64,000 bases of DNA from Chitinophaga terrae (ex Kim and Jung 2007). GTDB taxonomy: Bacteria > Bacteroidota > Bacteroidia > Chitinophagales > Chitinophagaceae. The notes under the pieces were generated by a model. That model did not search any database. It saw only the letters and a list, made by a program, of their open reading frames with translations, and had not been told where the DNA came from. Every line of letters begins with the position of its first letter. The stretch's first letter is position 1. A program made the position numbers and the translations under genes. The stretch is from NCBI RefSeq assembly GCF_900107795.1, contig NZ_FNRL01000031.1, forward strand, positions 1 through 64,000. The letters run 5' to 3'. This document shows positions 25,776 to 34,727 of the stretch, one piece after another.

Positions 25776-26276
25776 TTAGGCGCGGGAGTTTTTTAACAAC
25801 TTATCCAATTCCGCAAATACGGTATTGGCATAAAATGTCCGGATATCTACAGGGTCGCTGACCGATTTGGGTGTGATCTTGCCTGCTTTGGCAATTTTAT
25901 GGTTATAAGCGATAGCATAAAAAGCAAACACTTTTTCAATTCCCAATTCCGGAACCGGAGAAGCATAACCCGTTATACCCAATGCCCAATGTGATATAAA
26001 ATAGCCGCAGCAATTGGCGGAAAGTACTTTTGCGGTATCGGGAGAAACACAGTTGCATGCTTCCCCATGAATGGGATCTAAACCCAGGTGTTTCACTTTT
26101 TGTCCAAGATTGTACACAGTTATACCGCCCTGGAAATAACTGGTTGCCTGCCCGCCCGACGATAGTCCTGTCTGCAACAGCCCGGCTGTTACACTTTCAG
26201 CTACTGCGATGGTTTCCTTACGGGTAATGAGTTTCTTGCCGATTTGATCTATGAGTTTTAGGTCGAGGTTTATCAT
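25776..26276 (-). CDS. CinA C-terminal-domain (nicotinamide-nucleotide amidase-like) protein
   Basis: The ATG at 26276 gives 166 residues (M-I-N-L-D-L-K-L-I); the open frame continues upstream but would overlap the divergent PrpD gene. It carries the CinA C-domain signature A-E-S-V-T-A-G-L-L-Q-T-G-L-S, then Y-F-Q-G-G-I-T-V-Y-N and G-I-T-G-Y-A-S-P. In PncC-type enzymes this domain deamidates NMN. Here a usual S-G-x-A-G-P segment appears as T-G-Y-A-S-P-V, and the protein has extra residues around Cys-rich H-G-E-A-C-N-C. Activity is therefore uncertain. The standalone form lacks the CinA N-terminal half. Confidence 0.78.
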   Translation of the reverse strand: MINLDLKLIDQIGKKLITRKETIAVAESVTAGLLQTGLSSGGQATSYFQGGITVYNLGQKVKHLGLDPIHGEACNCVSPDTAKVLSANCCGYFISHWALGITGYASPVPELGIEKVFAFYAIAYNHKIAKAGKITPKSVSDPVDIRTFYANTVFAELDKLLKNSRA

Positions 26277-26350
26277 GCCTGTGCCTGCGCTAATCTTATG
26301 CCAACCTTTGGCATAGAGTTTTGGTGCTGAACGTTTGAAACTATTAGCTG

Positions 26351-27727
26351 ATGACACAAACAGAAAGAATTGCTGAATTCGCAAACTCCGTATCCTTTAA
26401 CGCTATTCCGTCTGCCACGATCGACAGGCTAAAACTTCACCTGCTGGATGCCATTGCTTCATTCGTCTGGGCGCAGTTCCAGGAACTGCCTGCTAATGTA
26501 AAGAAAGCTTTAACTGCTTTATCGCCCGACGGCATTATGCCCGCAGACCATCTCGCCCAGCTTTACACTACTTATATCAGGTATCCTGATTTTATGGATA
26601 ACTTCCTGGCTAAAGAATCTACCTGCCATCCATCCGATAATATCGGTATCCTGCTGGCAGCCGGCCATCTGGAAGAGATCCAGGGAAAAGACTTTCTCAC
26701 CGCTATGGCTATTGCTTATGATGTGGAATGCCGCCTTACCGAGCTTTTTCCTGTAATGATCGAAGGGTATGATCACACAGTACTGCTGTCGTTCTCTGCA
26801 ACTGCGGGAGCGGGGCGACTGCTGGGGTTAAGCAGGGAGGAACTGACGAACGCCCTCGGCATTGCAGGCTGCAGCTTTAACCCGGTTGTAACGTCAAGAG
26901 CTTCTTATACCAGCCAATGGAAAGGACTGGTTTCTTCGATGGTCAACGCCGGTTGCATGAACATCCTCTCCATTGCCAAACAAGGGATCACCGGGCCTGA
27001 AAAGCTCTTCGAGATCCCCGAAAAAGGATTGAACGCTATCTATAAACAACACCTGGATGTGGATTGGTCGAAGGAAGATTTCAGCATTATCTCCAGGTGC
27101 TCTCTTAAAACCTTTAACGCCGAAGTGCATGCGCAATCAGTGCTGGAACTGATCTCCGAGCTGGCCGCCGCTCACCGGTTCGCTGCGGGGGAAATAGAGC
27201 AGGTAGATATCACTACTTTCCTCACCGCCTACCATATTATCGGCAACGGCGAGTACGGCGATCGCACTGTAGTGTATTCCAAAGAGCAGGCGGATCACAG
27301 TCTCCCTTACCTGGCAGCTGTTACGATCCTGGATAAACAGGTATATCCGCAGCAACTGATCGCCGACCGGATCACCAGCCCGGATGTGCAGGAATTATTG
27401 AAGAAAGTAAAGGTACACACCGGTTTCCCGTTGCATAAACCCGTGAAAGTGGCAGGGATGCTGGACCCTTACACCTCTGCGTACCCGGACAAGGTTAAGT
27501 GCAAAGTGGAAATAGTGCTTAAAGATGGAAAGAAGATATCTGGAGAAAAGGAAACCTATAAAGGCTTCTATTCAACGCCTTTAACGTATGAGGATGTGCA
27601 GCAAAAGTTCATTAAGCTGAATGAAAGTTATGTAGATAGAGAGTCCGCTAACCGGATCTTTACGCTGGTAAGCAACCTGGAGAACGCTTCCGTAAAAGAA
27701 CTCCTGGACGCTATCAACTTCAGATAA
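26351..27727 (+). CDS. MmgE/PrpD family protein
   Basis: A 458-residue cytoplasmic protein of the MmgE/PrpD fold, which includes 2-methylcitrate dehydratase and cis-aconitate decarboxylase. Landmarks are the helical N-terminal domain with L-H-L-L-D-A-I-A-S near 27, C-H-P-S-D-N-I-G near 91, A-L-G-I-A-G-C-S-F-N near 165, L-K-T-F-N-A-E-V-H-A-Q near 261, and D-R-T-V-V-Y-S-K-E-Q-A-D-H-S-L-P-Y near 300, the conserved late active-site segment. No prpB or prpC neighbour is present, so the substrate cannot be set. Divergent from the CinA-like gene. Confidence 0.85.
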   Translation: MTQTERIAEFANSVSFNAIPSATIDRLKLHLLDAIASFVWAQFQELPANVKKALTALSPDGIMPADHLAQLYTTYIRYPDFMDNFLAKESTCHPSDNIGILLAAGHLEEIQGKDFLTAMAIAYDVECRLTELFPVMIEGYDHTVLLSFSATAGAGRLLGLSREELTNALGIAGCSFNPVVTSRASYTSQWKGLVSSMVNAGCMNILSIAKQGITGPEKLFEIPEKGLNAIYKQHLDVDWSKEDFSIISRCSLKTFNAEVHAQSVLELISELAAAHRFAAGEIEQVDITTFLTAYHIIGNGEYGDRTVVYSKEQADHSLPYLAAVTILDKQVYPQQLIADRITSPDVQELLKKVKVHTGFPLHKPVKVAGMLDPYTSAYPDKVKCKVEIVLKDGKKISGEKETYKGFYSTPLTYEDVQQKFIKLNESYVDRESANRIFTLVSNLENASVKELLDAINFR

Positions 27728-27805
27728 CAACGTATATGCCTGTAGGTTAGGTGTGGCGTTTGTTTCCAACTCGCTTCTGAAAAAGGGAAGTTTTTGCCCA
27801 AAAAC

Positions 27806-27820
27806 GCCGGAGCTTCCGGC
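27806..27820. repeat. small GC-rich hairpin upstream of Mn catalase
   Basis: GCCGGA (27806-27811) and TCCGGC (27815-27820) form a 6-bp stem with a 3-base loop in the 190-base gap between the PrpD-type and catalase genes. No T-tract follows, so it is more likely an mRNA structure or a short dispersed palindrome than a terminator. Confidence 0.35.
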
Positions 27821-27917
27821 ATTCGTTGAACGCCAGGATAGACGCCCATGGCGGAACACTGCTGAAATAACAATGCCGGACTGCTTTTTGGACCGTGTAG
27901 TTATAAAAATTTCGCTT

Positions 27918-28916
27918 ATGTTTTATCACGTAAAAGAACTTCAATTTGATGCAAGGGTTTCTAAACCCGATCCGGCATTTGCTACCTTGTTATTGGAACA
28001 GTTCGGTGGGGCAAACGGCGAATTGGCCGCAGCACTGCGATATTTCGGGCAGGCTTTCGCAGCCAGGAAGCCATTCCCTGATAAATATGATTTGCTGATG
28101 GATATCGCTACGGAGGAATTCAGTCACCTCGAAATCGTCGGAGCTACCATCCAGATGCTGCTGCAAGGTATCAACGGCGACCTGAAAAGAGCTGCCGACG
28201 AATCAGAGATCATGGCTTTGCTGGATGGCAAGAAAGCAAAGGAGGAATTCATTCACCAGGCTTTAGTGGCGCCTCAAACACTGGTTTCGTCTGGCGGCGG
28301 CCCGGCTTATACGAACAGCCAGGGTGTTCCCTGGTCGGCGGCTTACATTAATGGCGACTGTAACGGCGACTTAACCGTGGACCTGCGCTCCGATATCGCT
28401 GCCGAATCAAGGGCTAAGATCACGTACGAATACCTCCTGCAGTTTACAGACGATCCGTATGTTAAACAAACCCTGAACTTCCTGATGACAAGAGAGGTAG
28501 CGCACTTCCAGATGTTCGAAGCGGCGCTGGAATCCATCCAGCCAAACTTCCCTCCGGGCGTACGCCAGTCAGATCCGCGTTACAGCAACCTGTATTTCAA
28601 CATGTCCAGCGGTGCAGACATTCGCGGACCATGGAACGAAGGCGAGTCTTCTCAATTAGGCGAAACCTGGCAGTTTATTGATGACCCTGTAAGATACGTG
28701 ATGGAAACCAACGGGCTTACCAACCTGGAACCTAACGGAACTCCAAGGACCGTTAAGGGAGTGGATAAGCTGGATAAGGAAATGAGCGAAACAAGAAGCG
28801 AGGAAGTAAATATGGCCGTGCCGATCGGAGAACAGGCATGGAGTCAGCATAGTATCGATCAGATGGAAAGTCCTGCTAAAGGAACTAAGAAAAGAAACAG
28901 CCGCTCAAATGAATAG
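27918..28916 (+). CDS. manganese (non-haem) catalase
   Basis: The ATG at 27918 gives 332 residues (M-F-Y-H-V-K-E-L-Q-F), the usual start of this family; the earlier frame is not conserved-looking. The dinuclear Mn ligands of the ferritin-like bundle are recognisable: Glu35 in G-A-N-G-E-L, Glu67 and His70 in E-E-F-S-H-L-E, and a second pair in the R-E-V-A-H-F-Q-M-F segment, preceded by an E-x-R-A-K-I-T-Y-E helix. It converts H2O2 to water and oxygen in the cytoplasm. Its last 8 bases overlap the next gene, so the two are coupled. Confidence 0.93.
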   Translation: MFYHVKELQFDARVSKPDPAFATLLLEQFGGANGELAAALRYFGQAFAARKPFPDKYDLLMDIATEEFSHLEIVGATIQMLLQGINGDLKRAADESEIMALLDGKKAKEEFIHQALVAPQTLVSSGGGPAYTNSQGVPWSAAYINGDCNGDLTVDLRSDIAAESRAKITYEYLLQFTDDPYVKQTLNFLMTREVAHFQMFEAALESIQPNFPPGVRQSDPRYSNLYFNMSSGADIRGPWNEGESSQLGETWQFIDDPVRYVMETNGLTNLEPNGTPRTVKGVDKLDKEMSETRSEEVNMAVPIGEQAWSQHSIDQMESPAKGTKKRNSRSNE

Positions 28917-29556
28917 ATTCAATATAGTTTATTACACAGACCCCTTATGTTGCTGGAGCTGGGCCTTTGAGTCCACGCTCCGGCAATTAAGGGAGTACCT
29001 GAAAGATGATTGCGAGATACGTTATTGCATGGGGGGCATGCTTGCCTCCTGGAATACCTACCAGGATACATTGCTGATGGTGACAAGACCTGCGCAGATG
29101 GGACCTGTATGGATGCAGGTCAGACAGGTGACAGGAGCAAAGCTCAATGAAAGGATATGGCATTTCGACCCGCCCGCTTCTTCCTATCCCGCCTGTATTG
29201 CGGTAAAGTGTATGGGCCGCCAGTCGAAGAACGCGGAAGAGGAATATTTGTACAGGCTGCGCAAAGCAGTAATGCTGGAAGAGAAGAATATCGCGAAACC
29301 CGAAGTGCTGCTTCAGCTGGCCGAAGCGCTGGATAAAGAGGCGCCGGGCTTATTCGATCTGCCACTCTTTAAACAACAATTAACAGATGAAACTACTATC
29401 AATGCTTTTAAAGCTGATCTCAACGAACGGAAGGAAAGAAACATTTCCCGGTTTCCGAGTTTATGGATATCGACGCAGGAGGATGAAAGAAAATCTTTAT
29501 TGATTACGGGTAACCGACCGTTTGAAGCGCTACAAACCTTGATTCATCAGTTTTAA
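28909..29556 (+). CDS. DsbA-family (FrnE/SpxH-like) thioredoxin-fold protein with altered active site
   Basis: A 215-residue cytoplasmic protein starting Y-T-D-P-L-C-C-W-S-W-A-F-E. The D-P-L-C start and helical insertion match the DsbA-like group that includes FrnE and SpxH/YjbH. The usual C-x-x-C is here Cys14-Cys15-Trp16-Ser17: the second Cys is Ser and an extra Cys sits next to the first. The cis-Pro loop appears as R-F-P-S-L-W-I. It overlaps the Mn catalase gene by 8 bases, which suggests an oxidative-stress role, perhaps as an isomerase or adaptor rather than an oxidase. Confidence 0.83.
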   Translation: MNRFNIVYYTDPLCCWSWAFESTLRQLREYLKDDCEIRYCMGGMLASWNTYQDTLLMVTRPAQMGPVWMQVRQVTGAKLNERIWHFDPPASSYPACIAVKCMGRQSKNAEEEYLYRLRKAVMLEEKNIAKPEVLLQLAEALDKEAPGLFDLPLFKQQLTDETTINAFKADLNERKERNISRFPSLWISTQEDERKSLLITGNRPFEALQTLIHQF

Positions 29557-29629
29557 ATCGGCCAGCATTTCCATGTACAGGTCGAAAAAGGTCGAGGAGA
29601 TCCTTGCCGGTTTCCCCGTCCTTGTTTTA

Positions 29630-30439
29630 TCAGTTTGTTGGCTTGGTAGCTTTAAGGGAAAACAACAGAGGGATCTTATTTTCCAGGCCCGTGATCTGGA
29701 AGCTGCCGGGCTCAACTTCTGTCATGGTACGAAAACTATGATAAGGAGAAGATTTGTGTTCGTTGAAAAATTCGATCGTTAACCCTGCTTCGATCAGCGA
29801 ATTCAGGATATCGCTGATGCTGTGATTCCATCCATATTCCGTATCATGAAGGTCGGCCGACCTGTCGGCATACGTACCACTGCTTACTTCTTCAAATGGT
29901 TTCCCTTCGTTGAAATAGGGGTACTGGATATGGGTGAACATGTTGTCAAACATCCAGACGATAGGATGAAAGTCTACTATGTAGAACATAGCGCCCGGCT
30001 TCAGCCGTTCTGCTATTACATTCGCCCACTTTTTCAGATCCGGCAACCAGCCAATAGTGCCATAGGATGTAAAAACAATATCAAACTGTTCCCTGATGTA
30101 AAGGTCTGTGTCATATACGTTGGCGCAAACAAAACGACTGTTCACCTGCAGCTCTTTAGCCAGTTGATTGGCCTGGCTGATCGCCTTGTCTGAAAAGTCC
30201 AGCCCTGTGGTGATAGCGCCTTTCCTTGCCCAGGAAATCGTATCCATACCAAAATGACATTGCAGGTGCAGTAATGTTTTTCCACTCACATCGCCCACTT
30301 CCTGCAATTCTACGGCATTCAGAGAAGTACCGCCGGCTTTGAACCTTTCAACATTATAAAAATCTGAAGCTACATGTACATCTACTTTATTGTTCCAGAG
30401 TTTTTGATTCGCTAAAAAATATATATTAATGTCTTCCAT
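29630..30439 (-). CDS. class I SAM-dependent methyltransferase
   Basis: A 269-residue protein. Motif I appears as L-L-H-L-Q-C-H-F-G-M-D-T (about 56-67), followed by G-L-D-F-S-D-K-A-I (motif II acidic end) and F-D-I-V-F-T-S-Y-G-T-I (motif IV). The Q-C-H-F-G version of motif I is usual in a group of small-molecule methyltransferases. There is no membrane segment. The substrate is unknown. It is convergent with the DsbA-like gene and reads away from the GNAT gene upstream on the same strand. Confidence 0.87.
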   Translation of the reverse strand: MEDINIYFLANQKLWNNKVDVHVASDFYNVERFKAGGTSLNAVELQEVGDVSGKTLLHLQCHFGMDTISWARKGAITTGLDFSDKAISQANQLAKELQVNSRFVCANVYDTDLYIREQFDIVFTSYGTIGWLPDLKKWANVIAERLKPGAMFYIVDFHPIVWMFDNMFTHIQYPYFNEGKPFEEVSSGTYADRSADLHDTEYGWNHSISDILNSLIEAGLTIEFFNEHKSSPYHSFRTMTEVEPGSFQITGLENKIPLLFSLKATKPTN

Positions 30440-30491
30440 CTTTTAAAAATTAAAATGAATATAGGTTAATAAAGAGGGCTGTTGAAGGAAG

Positions 30492-31025
30492 TTACTTTTT
30501 CTGCCAGTCAGCTTTCTTTATCTCATAAATAAAGTTGTGACGAGGCGGTTCGCCGTAATAAGACATTTCCTTCTCATCTATCTTTTTAGCGCCTATCCTG
30601 CCAATGGCGATCTGCGACCTCAGGTTGTCGGCGCCAATCACAAAATATACTTTGTCAACATACCGGAAAGCATAGTCCAGCATCAGTTTTTTAACCATAG
30701 GGTTAATACCTGTTCCCCAGTATTTAGTAGAGTAGAAGGTATAACCTATCTGAATGCTGTTGTCGGCTTCGTCGTAATCATAAAACCTGGTAGAACCGAT
30801 AACGACATCGTTCGACTTGTCAATTATCTTATACGCACCTTTGCTTTTAATGGCGCCTTCAAAAAAATTCCTGAATACCTCTTCCTGCCAGCGGTCTTTG
30901 TTCGGGTGCTGCTCCCAGATCTTTTTGTCGGAAGCTACGGCGTATAAAGAGTCGAAATCACTTTCCTGCAACGGAAGGAGCTTGATTTTGTCATTTTCCA
31001 GGATGGGTTGAATGTCGAATTGCAT
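30492..31025 (-). CDS. GNAT family N-acetyltransferase (RimJ/RimL-like)
   Basis: The ATG at 31025 gives 177 residues (M-Q-F-D-I-Q-P); an alternative GTG lies 18 bases upstream. The sequence shows the RimJ/RimL-type pattern: I-K-L-L-P-L-Q-E-S-D-F, Y-K-I-I-D-K-S, V-V-I-G-S-T-R-F, I-Q-I-G-Y-T-F and G-T-G-I-N-P-M-V-K-K-L-M-L, the acetyl-CoA-binding helix start. Related proteins acetylate protein N-termini or small amines. It probably forms a short run with the DinB gene 26 bases upstream and the methyltransferase downstream. Confidence 0.87.
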   Translation of the reverse strand: MQFDIQPILENDKIKLLPLQESDFDSLYAVASDKKIWEQHPNKDRWQEEVFRNFFEGAIKSKGAYKIIDKSNDVVIGSTRFYDYDEADNSIQIGYTFYSTKYWGTGINPMVKKLMLDYAFRYVDKVYFVIGADNLRSQIAIGRIGAKKIDEKEMSYYGEPPRHNFIYEIKKADWQKK

Positions 31026-31051
31026 GGATGTTTGATTTGACACGAAGATAT

Positions 31052-31504
31052 TTAATATTCAACTATCTGCCTGAGATGGTGCTCCATGTGGTTCACATAG
31101 TCTTCCACTATATAGTCGAGCGTGAAGGGAACGCCTTCTCCGCCTATTCCTTCGCGGTTTAGCGCAGAAGCAGGAAGATGTTGCAATATGCCTTTCAGGA
31201 AAAGATTATACTGCTTCCAGGTATCGATCAATAGCTTTGTTTCCTGCAACTGGTGATAGCTGTAGTAATTCCAGTCGTTCTGCTGGTAACGGATGGTAGG
31301 CGTACACTCAAACTGTATCCTGACAAACCGTTGATGGTTATTGGCGGCGCTGTCAATCAGGTGCCCGAGTATTTCTTTCCTGCTCCACTTTTCGGGACTG
31401 CTTTTAAAACTCCATTGTTCTTCGGGAATAGCCGCCAGTTTCGCGGGAAGGTTTTCCAATATCCAGGTTAACCGGTCCAATGAGGGATGAAGAGCTGTTG
31501 ACAT
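31052..31504 (-). CDS. DinB-family four-helix-bundle protein
   Basis: A 150-residue DinB/YfiT-like protein. The three-His metal-site pattern is visible: His in L-G-H-L-I-D-S (about 47), and the C-terminal N-H-M-E-H-H-L-R-Q-I pair (about 138-142). Between them, N-N-H-Q-R-F-V-R-I and the long helix resemble bacillithiol or mycothiol S-transferase-type proteins. The cofactor and reaction are not known for this branch. Confidence 0.85.
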   Translation of the reverse strand: MSTALHPSLDRLTWILENLPAKLAAIPEEQWSFKSSPEKWSRKEILGHLIDSAANNHQRFVRIQFECTPTIRYQQNDWNYYSYHQLQETKLLIDTWKQYNLFLKGILQHLPASALNREGIGGEGVPFTLDYIVEDYVNHMEHHLRQIVEY

Positions 31505-31577
31505 ACGATTATTTTTCCTGTAAGTTACTAAAATCTATGGTGAGCGGAGATGAGGATTTTGGGGAAGAAGATAGACG

Positions 31578-31614
31578 GAACGGCCCGGGAAATATTTGAC
31601 TTCCCGGGCCGTTC
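31578..31614 (-). terminator. terminator of the minus-strand metal-efflux operon
   Basis: A perfect 14-bp stem, GAACGGCCCGGGAA (31578-31591) with its complement (31601-31614) and a 9-base loop, begins 3 bases past the CzcA stop. The minus-strand continuation is T-rich (CTATCTTCTT) but not a pure T-tract. Confidence 0.8.
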
Positions 31615-31616
31615 GA

Positions 31617-34600
31617 TTATTTCTTAGGCTTAAATACCCAGTAATAAAGCGGCGGGATCAGTGCCGGTGTAAACAGCAGGGTAAAGGTAAGTCCCCCGAT
31701 AATCACAGTGGCCAGCGGCCGTTGTACATCCGAACCGATACCAGTACTCAGCGCAGCGGGAACCAGGCCGATGATCGCTACCATCAGCATCATCATGATT
31801 GCCCGGTATTGCTCTACCGACGTTCGTTCTACGGTATTGATCAGCGGATCGTTGCTGATGAGCGTTTCCCTGTTCAGCGCCGAAACCAGCAACACCCCGG
31901 CCATTACAGAAATACCAAAGATGGAAACGAAACCCACACCGGCCGAAACATTGAAGTGATAACCCCGTATGAACAGCGCCACAATTCCTCCTGCCAACGC
32001 TACCAGGATGCAGCTCATGGTAATGAATGTCTGCTTCATATTCTTGAACAGCATGAAGAGGAATACGAACACGATGACGATTGTAAGCGGGATGGTGAAC
32101 GCAAGCTGTTTGCCCGCCCGCTCCAGGTTTTCGTACTGGCCTCCGTAGATAATGGAATAACCTTTGGGTACATGAACGGTTTGCCCTATCCGATCCTGTA
32201 ATTCCTTTACAAACGAACCCTGGTCGCGCCCTCTCACATTCGTGCGTACTGTTACCATTCTTTTGCCATCGATACGGTAGATATTCGTTTGCCCGTCTAT
32301 AAACTTAACTTCCGCCAGCTGATCCATCGGGATAAGGGCGCCGGTAGCCGATGGCACCTGTAACGATTTAATGGCTTCGATCGTACTCCTGTACTCGGGC
32401 AGGTAACGGATCACGATATCGTACCGCTTGGTGCCGTCGTACAACGTGCCGATAGGTTTGCCTCCAATGGCCGCTTCTATCATGGCTTGTATATCGCTTA
32501 CATTAATAGCGAACCTCGCTGCATTCTCGCGGTTGATATTGATCGCCAGCTGGGCCTGCGTACCTTCCTGCTCAATGTTCACAGATGCTGATCCCTGCGT
32601 GGCTTTTACGATGGCAGCAATACTGTCGGCTTTCCGCCGCATCATCTGCAGGTCGTCGCCCACTACGGAAATCGCGAGGTCGGCGGCGCTTCCGGTAACA
32701 ATTTCCATTACCTGGTCTATAATCGGTTGCCCGGAGTTGAACGAAGCGCCCGGAATACTTCTTTCCAAATCGCTTTGTATCCGCCTTACCAGTTCCTTTT
32801 TGGAAATGGTATCGCTCCATAGCTTATAGTCCTTCAGGCCAACCAGTATTTCCGTCCTGTTGGCAGGGAAGGGGTCTGTTCCATCGTCGTTCCGGCCTGT
32901 TTGCGTGATCACGTAACGTACAGGGCTATACTTACTGATGATGGCCCTGATCTGCGGCGCTATCTTCGCATTTTCCTGTATGGTAACGCCGGCGGGAAGG
33001 AATGCGCGCATGAATATAGATCCTTCATCCAGTTCCGGTAAAAACTCTGTACCTAACCTTGTTCCTAATCCTACCAGCGCCACGATAGCCAGGCCGGCAA
33101 TCAGGATGGTCCGTTTATACGATTTAAGGAAAACAACCAGGGTCCGGTGATACGAACGTTCGAAGAAGTTCAGCACCGGGTTTTTATGCTCCTTCATTGG
33201 CGCATCCGTTGAAAGCGCCTTCCTGTAAGCAAAGGATATCAGTACCGGGATGAGGGTAAGGGCGCAGATCATGGCGCCTATCACTGCAAAGGCCAGGGTT
33301 AAGGCCATGGGAGAAAACAGTTTTCCTTCTACCCGCGTCATCATCAGGATGGGCGTATATGCGAGGATGATAATGGTAACGGAGAAGAAAATTTCCCTGC
33401 CTACTTCCTGTGCGGCCGCCAGCGTGATCCCGATAATACCCGTCCTCTTCTCTTCAGGCGTTGCACTCCTGTACCGCCTGATCAGGTGCTCGGCCATTAC
33501 GCAGGCGCCGTCAACAATGATCCCGAAGTCTATGGCGCCTAAGGAAAGCAGGTTGGCGGGTATTCCTGTAAGCCGCATGAGTATAAATGCGAACAACAGC
33601 GAGAAAGGAATAGTGGCGGTTACTACCAGCGCCGATCTTAAACTTCCCAGGAAGAACACCAGTACGATCACTACGATGCTGATACCCATAAAAAGGGTAT
33701 GCGACACGGTTTCAAGGGAATGGTCAATTAGGAAGCTCCTGTCGTAAAGCACGCGGAGTTTCACCCCTTCCGGCAATTCCGTTTCGCTTAACTCGGCTAT
33801 TTTGCTTTTAAGGGATTTCAGTACTTCGCTGGGATTTTCGCCCCTGCGCAAAAGGATGATCCCTTCGGGAGAGCCGATCTTGTCTATGCCCTCATCAGGA
33901 ATAGAATACCCCAATACGCCGGATGGAGGAGGAGGCGCTATTTCTACCGTTGCCACATCCCGCACATAGATAGGCGTACCGCTAACCGCTGCCAGTACTA
34001 TGTTCTCAATATCATGTTCTGTTTTAACGGCTCCAAGCCCCCGTACGGCAAAGCCCTGGCCCCCGCGGGCAATTACATTGCCTCCCGTATTAAGGTTGTT
34101 TTTCTGCACCGCGTTGATCACATCTTCCAACGTGAGGTTATACTTGCGAAGTTTGGTAGGAGAGGTGAGTATATGAAACTCTTTTAACGGCCCCCCGAAC
34201 GTTGTCACATCAGCAATGCCCGGCACCTGTAAAATAGCAGGGCGGATCACCCAGTCCTGCAGGTCGCGCAGCTGCATGGCGGTATAATTGGCAGGCGCTT
34301 CTACCACGTACCTGTAAATTTCACCTACTGCCGTGGTGAGCGGCGCCAGTTGCGGGGTAACGCCATCCGGCAGGCTGATGGAAGATAACCGCTCTATCAC
34401 CTGCTGCCTGGCAAAATAATCGTCTGTTCCATCCTGGAAGGTCAGCTGTACAACGGAAAGTCCGAAGATGGTACGGCTTCTCCTGTCCAGCACCCTGGGC
34501 ACATTGTTAAGCGCCCGTTCTATAGGAATGGTCACCTGCTGCTCTACTTCTTCGGCCGCCCGTCCGTCGAACGGCGCCACTATAATTACGTTGGTATCTG

Positions 34601-34727
34601 CAATGTCGGGATAGGCTTCTATCTTCAGCTGTGTAAAGCACCAGTAGCCGATGGCCGACAACACGATGGCTGCTATGATAACAGCCCACCTGTTGCGCAG
34701 GGAAAATATCAGAATGTTGCGGATCAT
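31617..34727 (-). CDS. CusA/CzcA-family heavy-metal RND efflux pump
   Basis: A 1036-residue inner-membrane RND transporter with the usual twelve-helix duplicated layout. The heavy-metal (HME) proton-relay motif reads G-A-I-D-F-G-I-I-V-D-G-A-C-V-M-A-E (near 400), retaining Asp, Asp and Glu. Other marks are P-D-I-A-D-T-N-V near 37, R-S-I-F-type docking segments, and G-V-G-F-V-S-I-F-G near 920. It would drive a proton/metal antiport across the envelope with the adaptor and TolC protein encoded upstream. The start overlaps the DUF190 gene stop by 4 bases. Whether it exports Cu/Ag or Zn/Co/Cd is not determinable by eye. Confidence 0.95.
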   Translation of the reverse strand: MIRNILIFSLRNRWAVIIAAIVLSAIGYWCFTQLKIEAYPDIADTNVIIVAPFDGRAAEEVEQQVTIPIERALNNVPRVLDRRSRTIFGLSVVQLTFQDGTDDYFARQQVIERLSSISLPDGVTPQLAPLTTAVGEIYRYVVEAPANYTAMQLRDLQDWVIRPAILQVPGIADVTTFGGPLKEFHILTSPTKLRKYNLTLEDVINAVQKNNLNTGGNVIARGGQGFAVRGLGAVKTEHDIENIVLAAVSGTPIYVRDVATVEIAPPPPSGVLGYSIPDEGIDKIGSPEGIILLRRGENPSEVLKSLKSKIAELSETELPEGVKLRVLYDRSFLIDHSLETVSHTLFMGISIVVIVLVFFLGSLRSALVVTATIPFSLLFAFILMRLTGIPANLLSLGAIDFGIIVDGACVMAEHLIRRYRSATPEEKRTGIIGITLAAAQEVGREIFFSVTIIILAYTPILMMTRVEGKLFSPMALTLAFAVIGAMICALTLIPVLISFAYRKALSTDAPMKEHKNPVLNFFERSYHRTLVVFLKSYKRTILIAGLAIVALVGLGTRLGTEFLPELDEGSIFMRAFLPAGVTIQENAKIAPQIRAIISKYSPVRYVITQTGRNDDGTDPFPANRTEILVGLKDYKLWSDTISKKELVRRIQSDLERSIPGASFNSGQPIIDQVMEIVTGSAADLAISVVGDDLQMMRRKADSIAAIVKATQGSASVNIEQEGTQAQLAININRENAARFAINVSDIQAMIEAAIGGKPIGTLYDGTKRYDIVIRYLPEYRSTIEAIKSLQVPSATGALIPMDQLAEVKFIDGQTNIYRIDGKRMVTVRTNVRGRDQGSFVKELQDRIGQTVHVPKGYSIIYGGQYENLERAGKQLAFTIPLTIVIVFVFLFMLFKNMKQTFITMSCILVALAGGIVALFIRGYHFNVSAGVGFVSIFGISVMAGVLLVSALNRETLISNDPLINTVERTSVEQYRAIMMMLMVAIIGLVPAALSTGIGSDVQRPLATVIIGGLTFTLLFTPALIPPLYYWVFKPKK

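Noticed and set aside
25776-26384. Longer 202-residue version of the CinA-domain protein
   Set aside because: The extra N-terminal residues show no family similarity and would overlap the divergent PrpD-type gene start; the ATG at 26276 fits the family start.
27753-28916. Longer 387-residue version of the Mn catalase
   Set aside because: The first 55 residues read through an intergenic hairpin; family members start with M-F-Y-H-V-K-x-L, which is the ATG at 27918.
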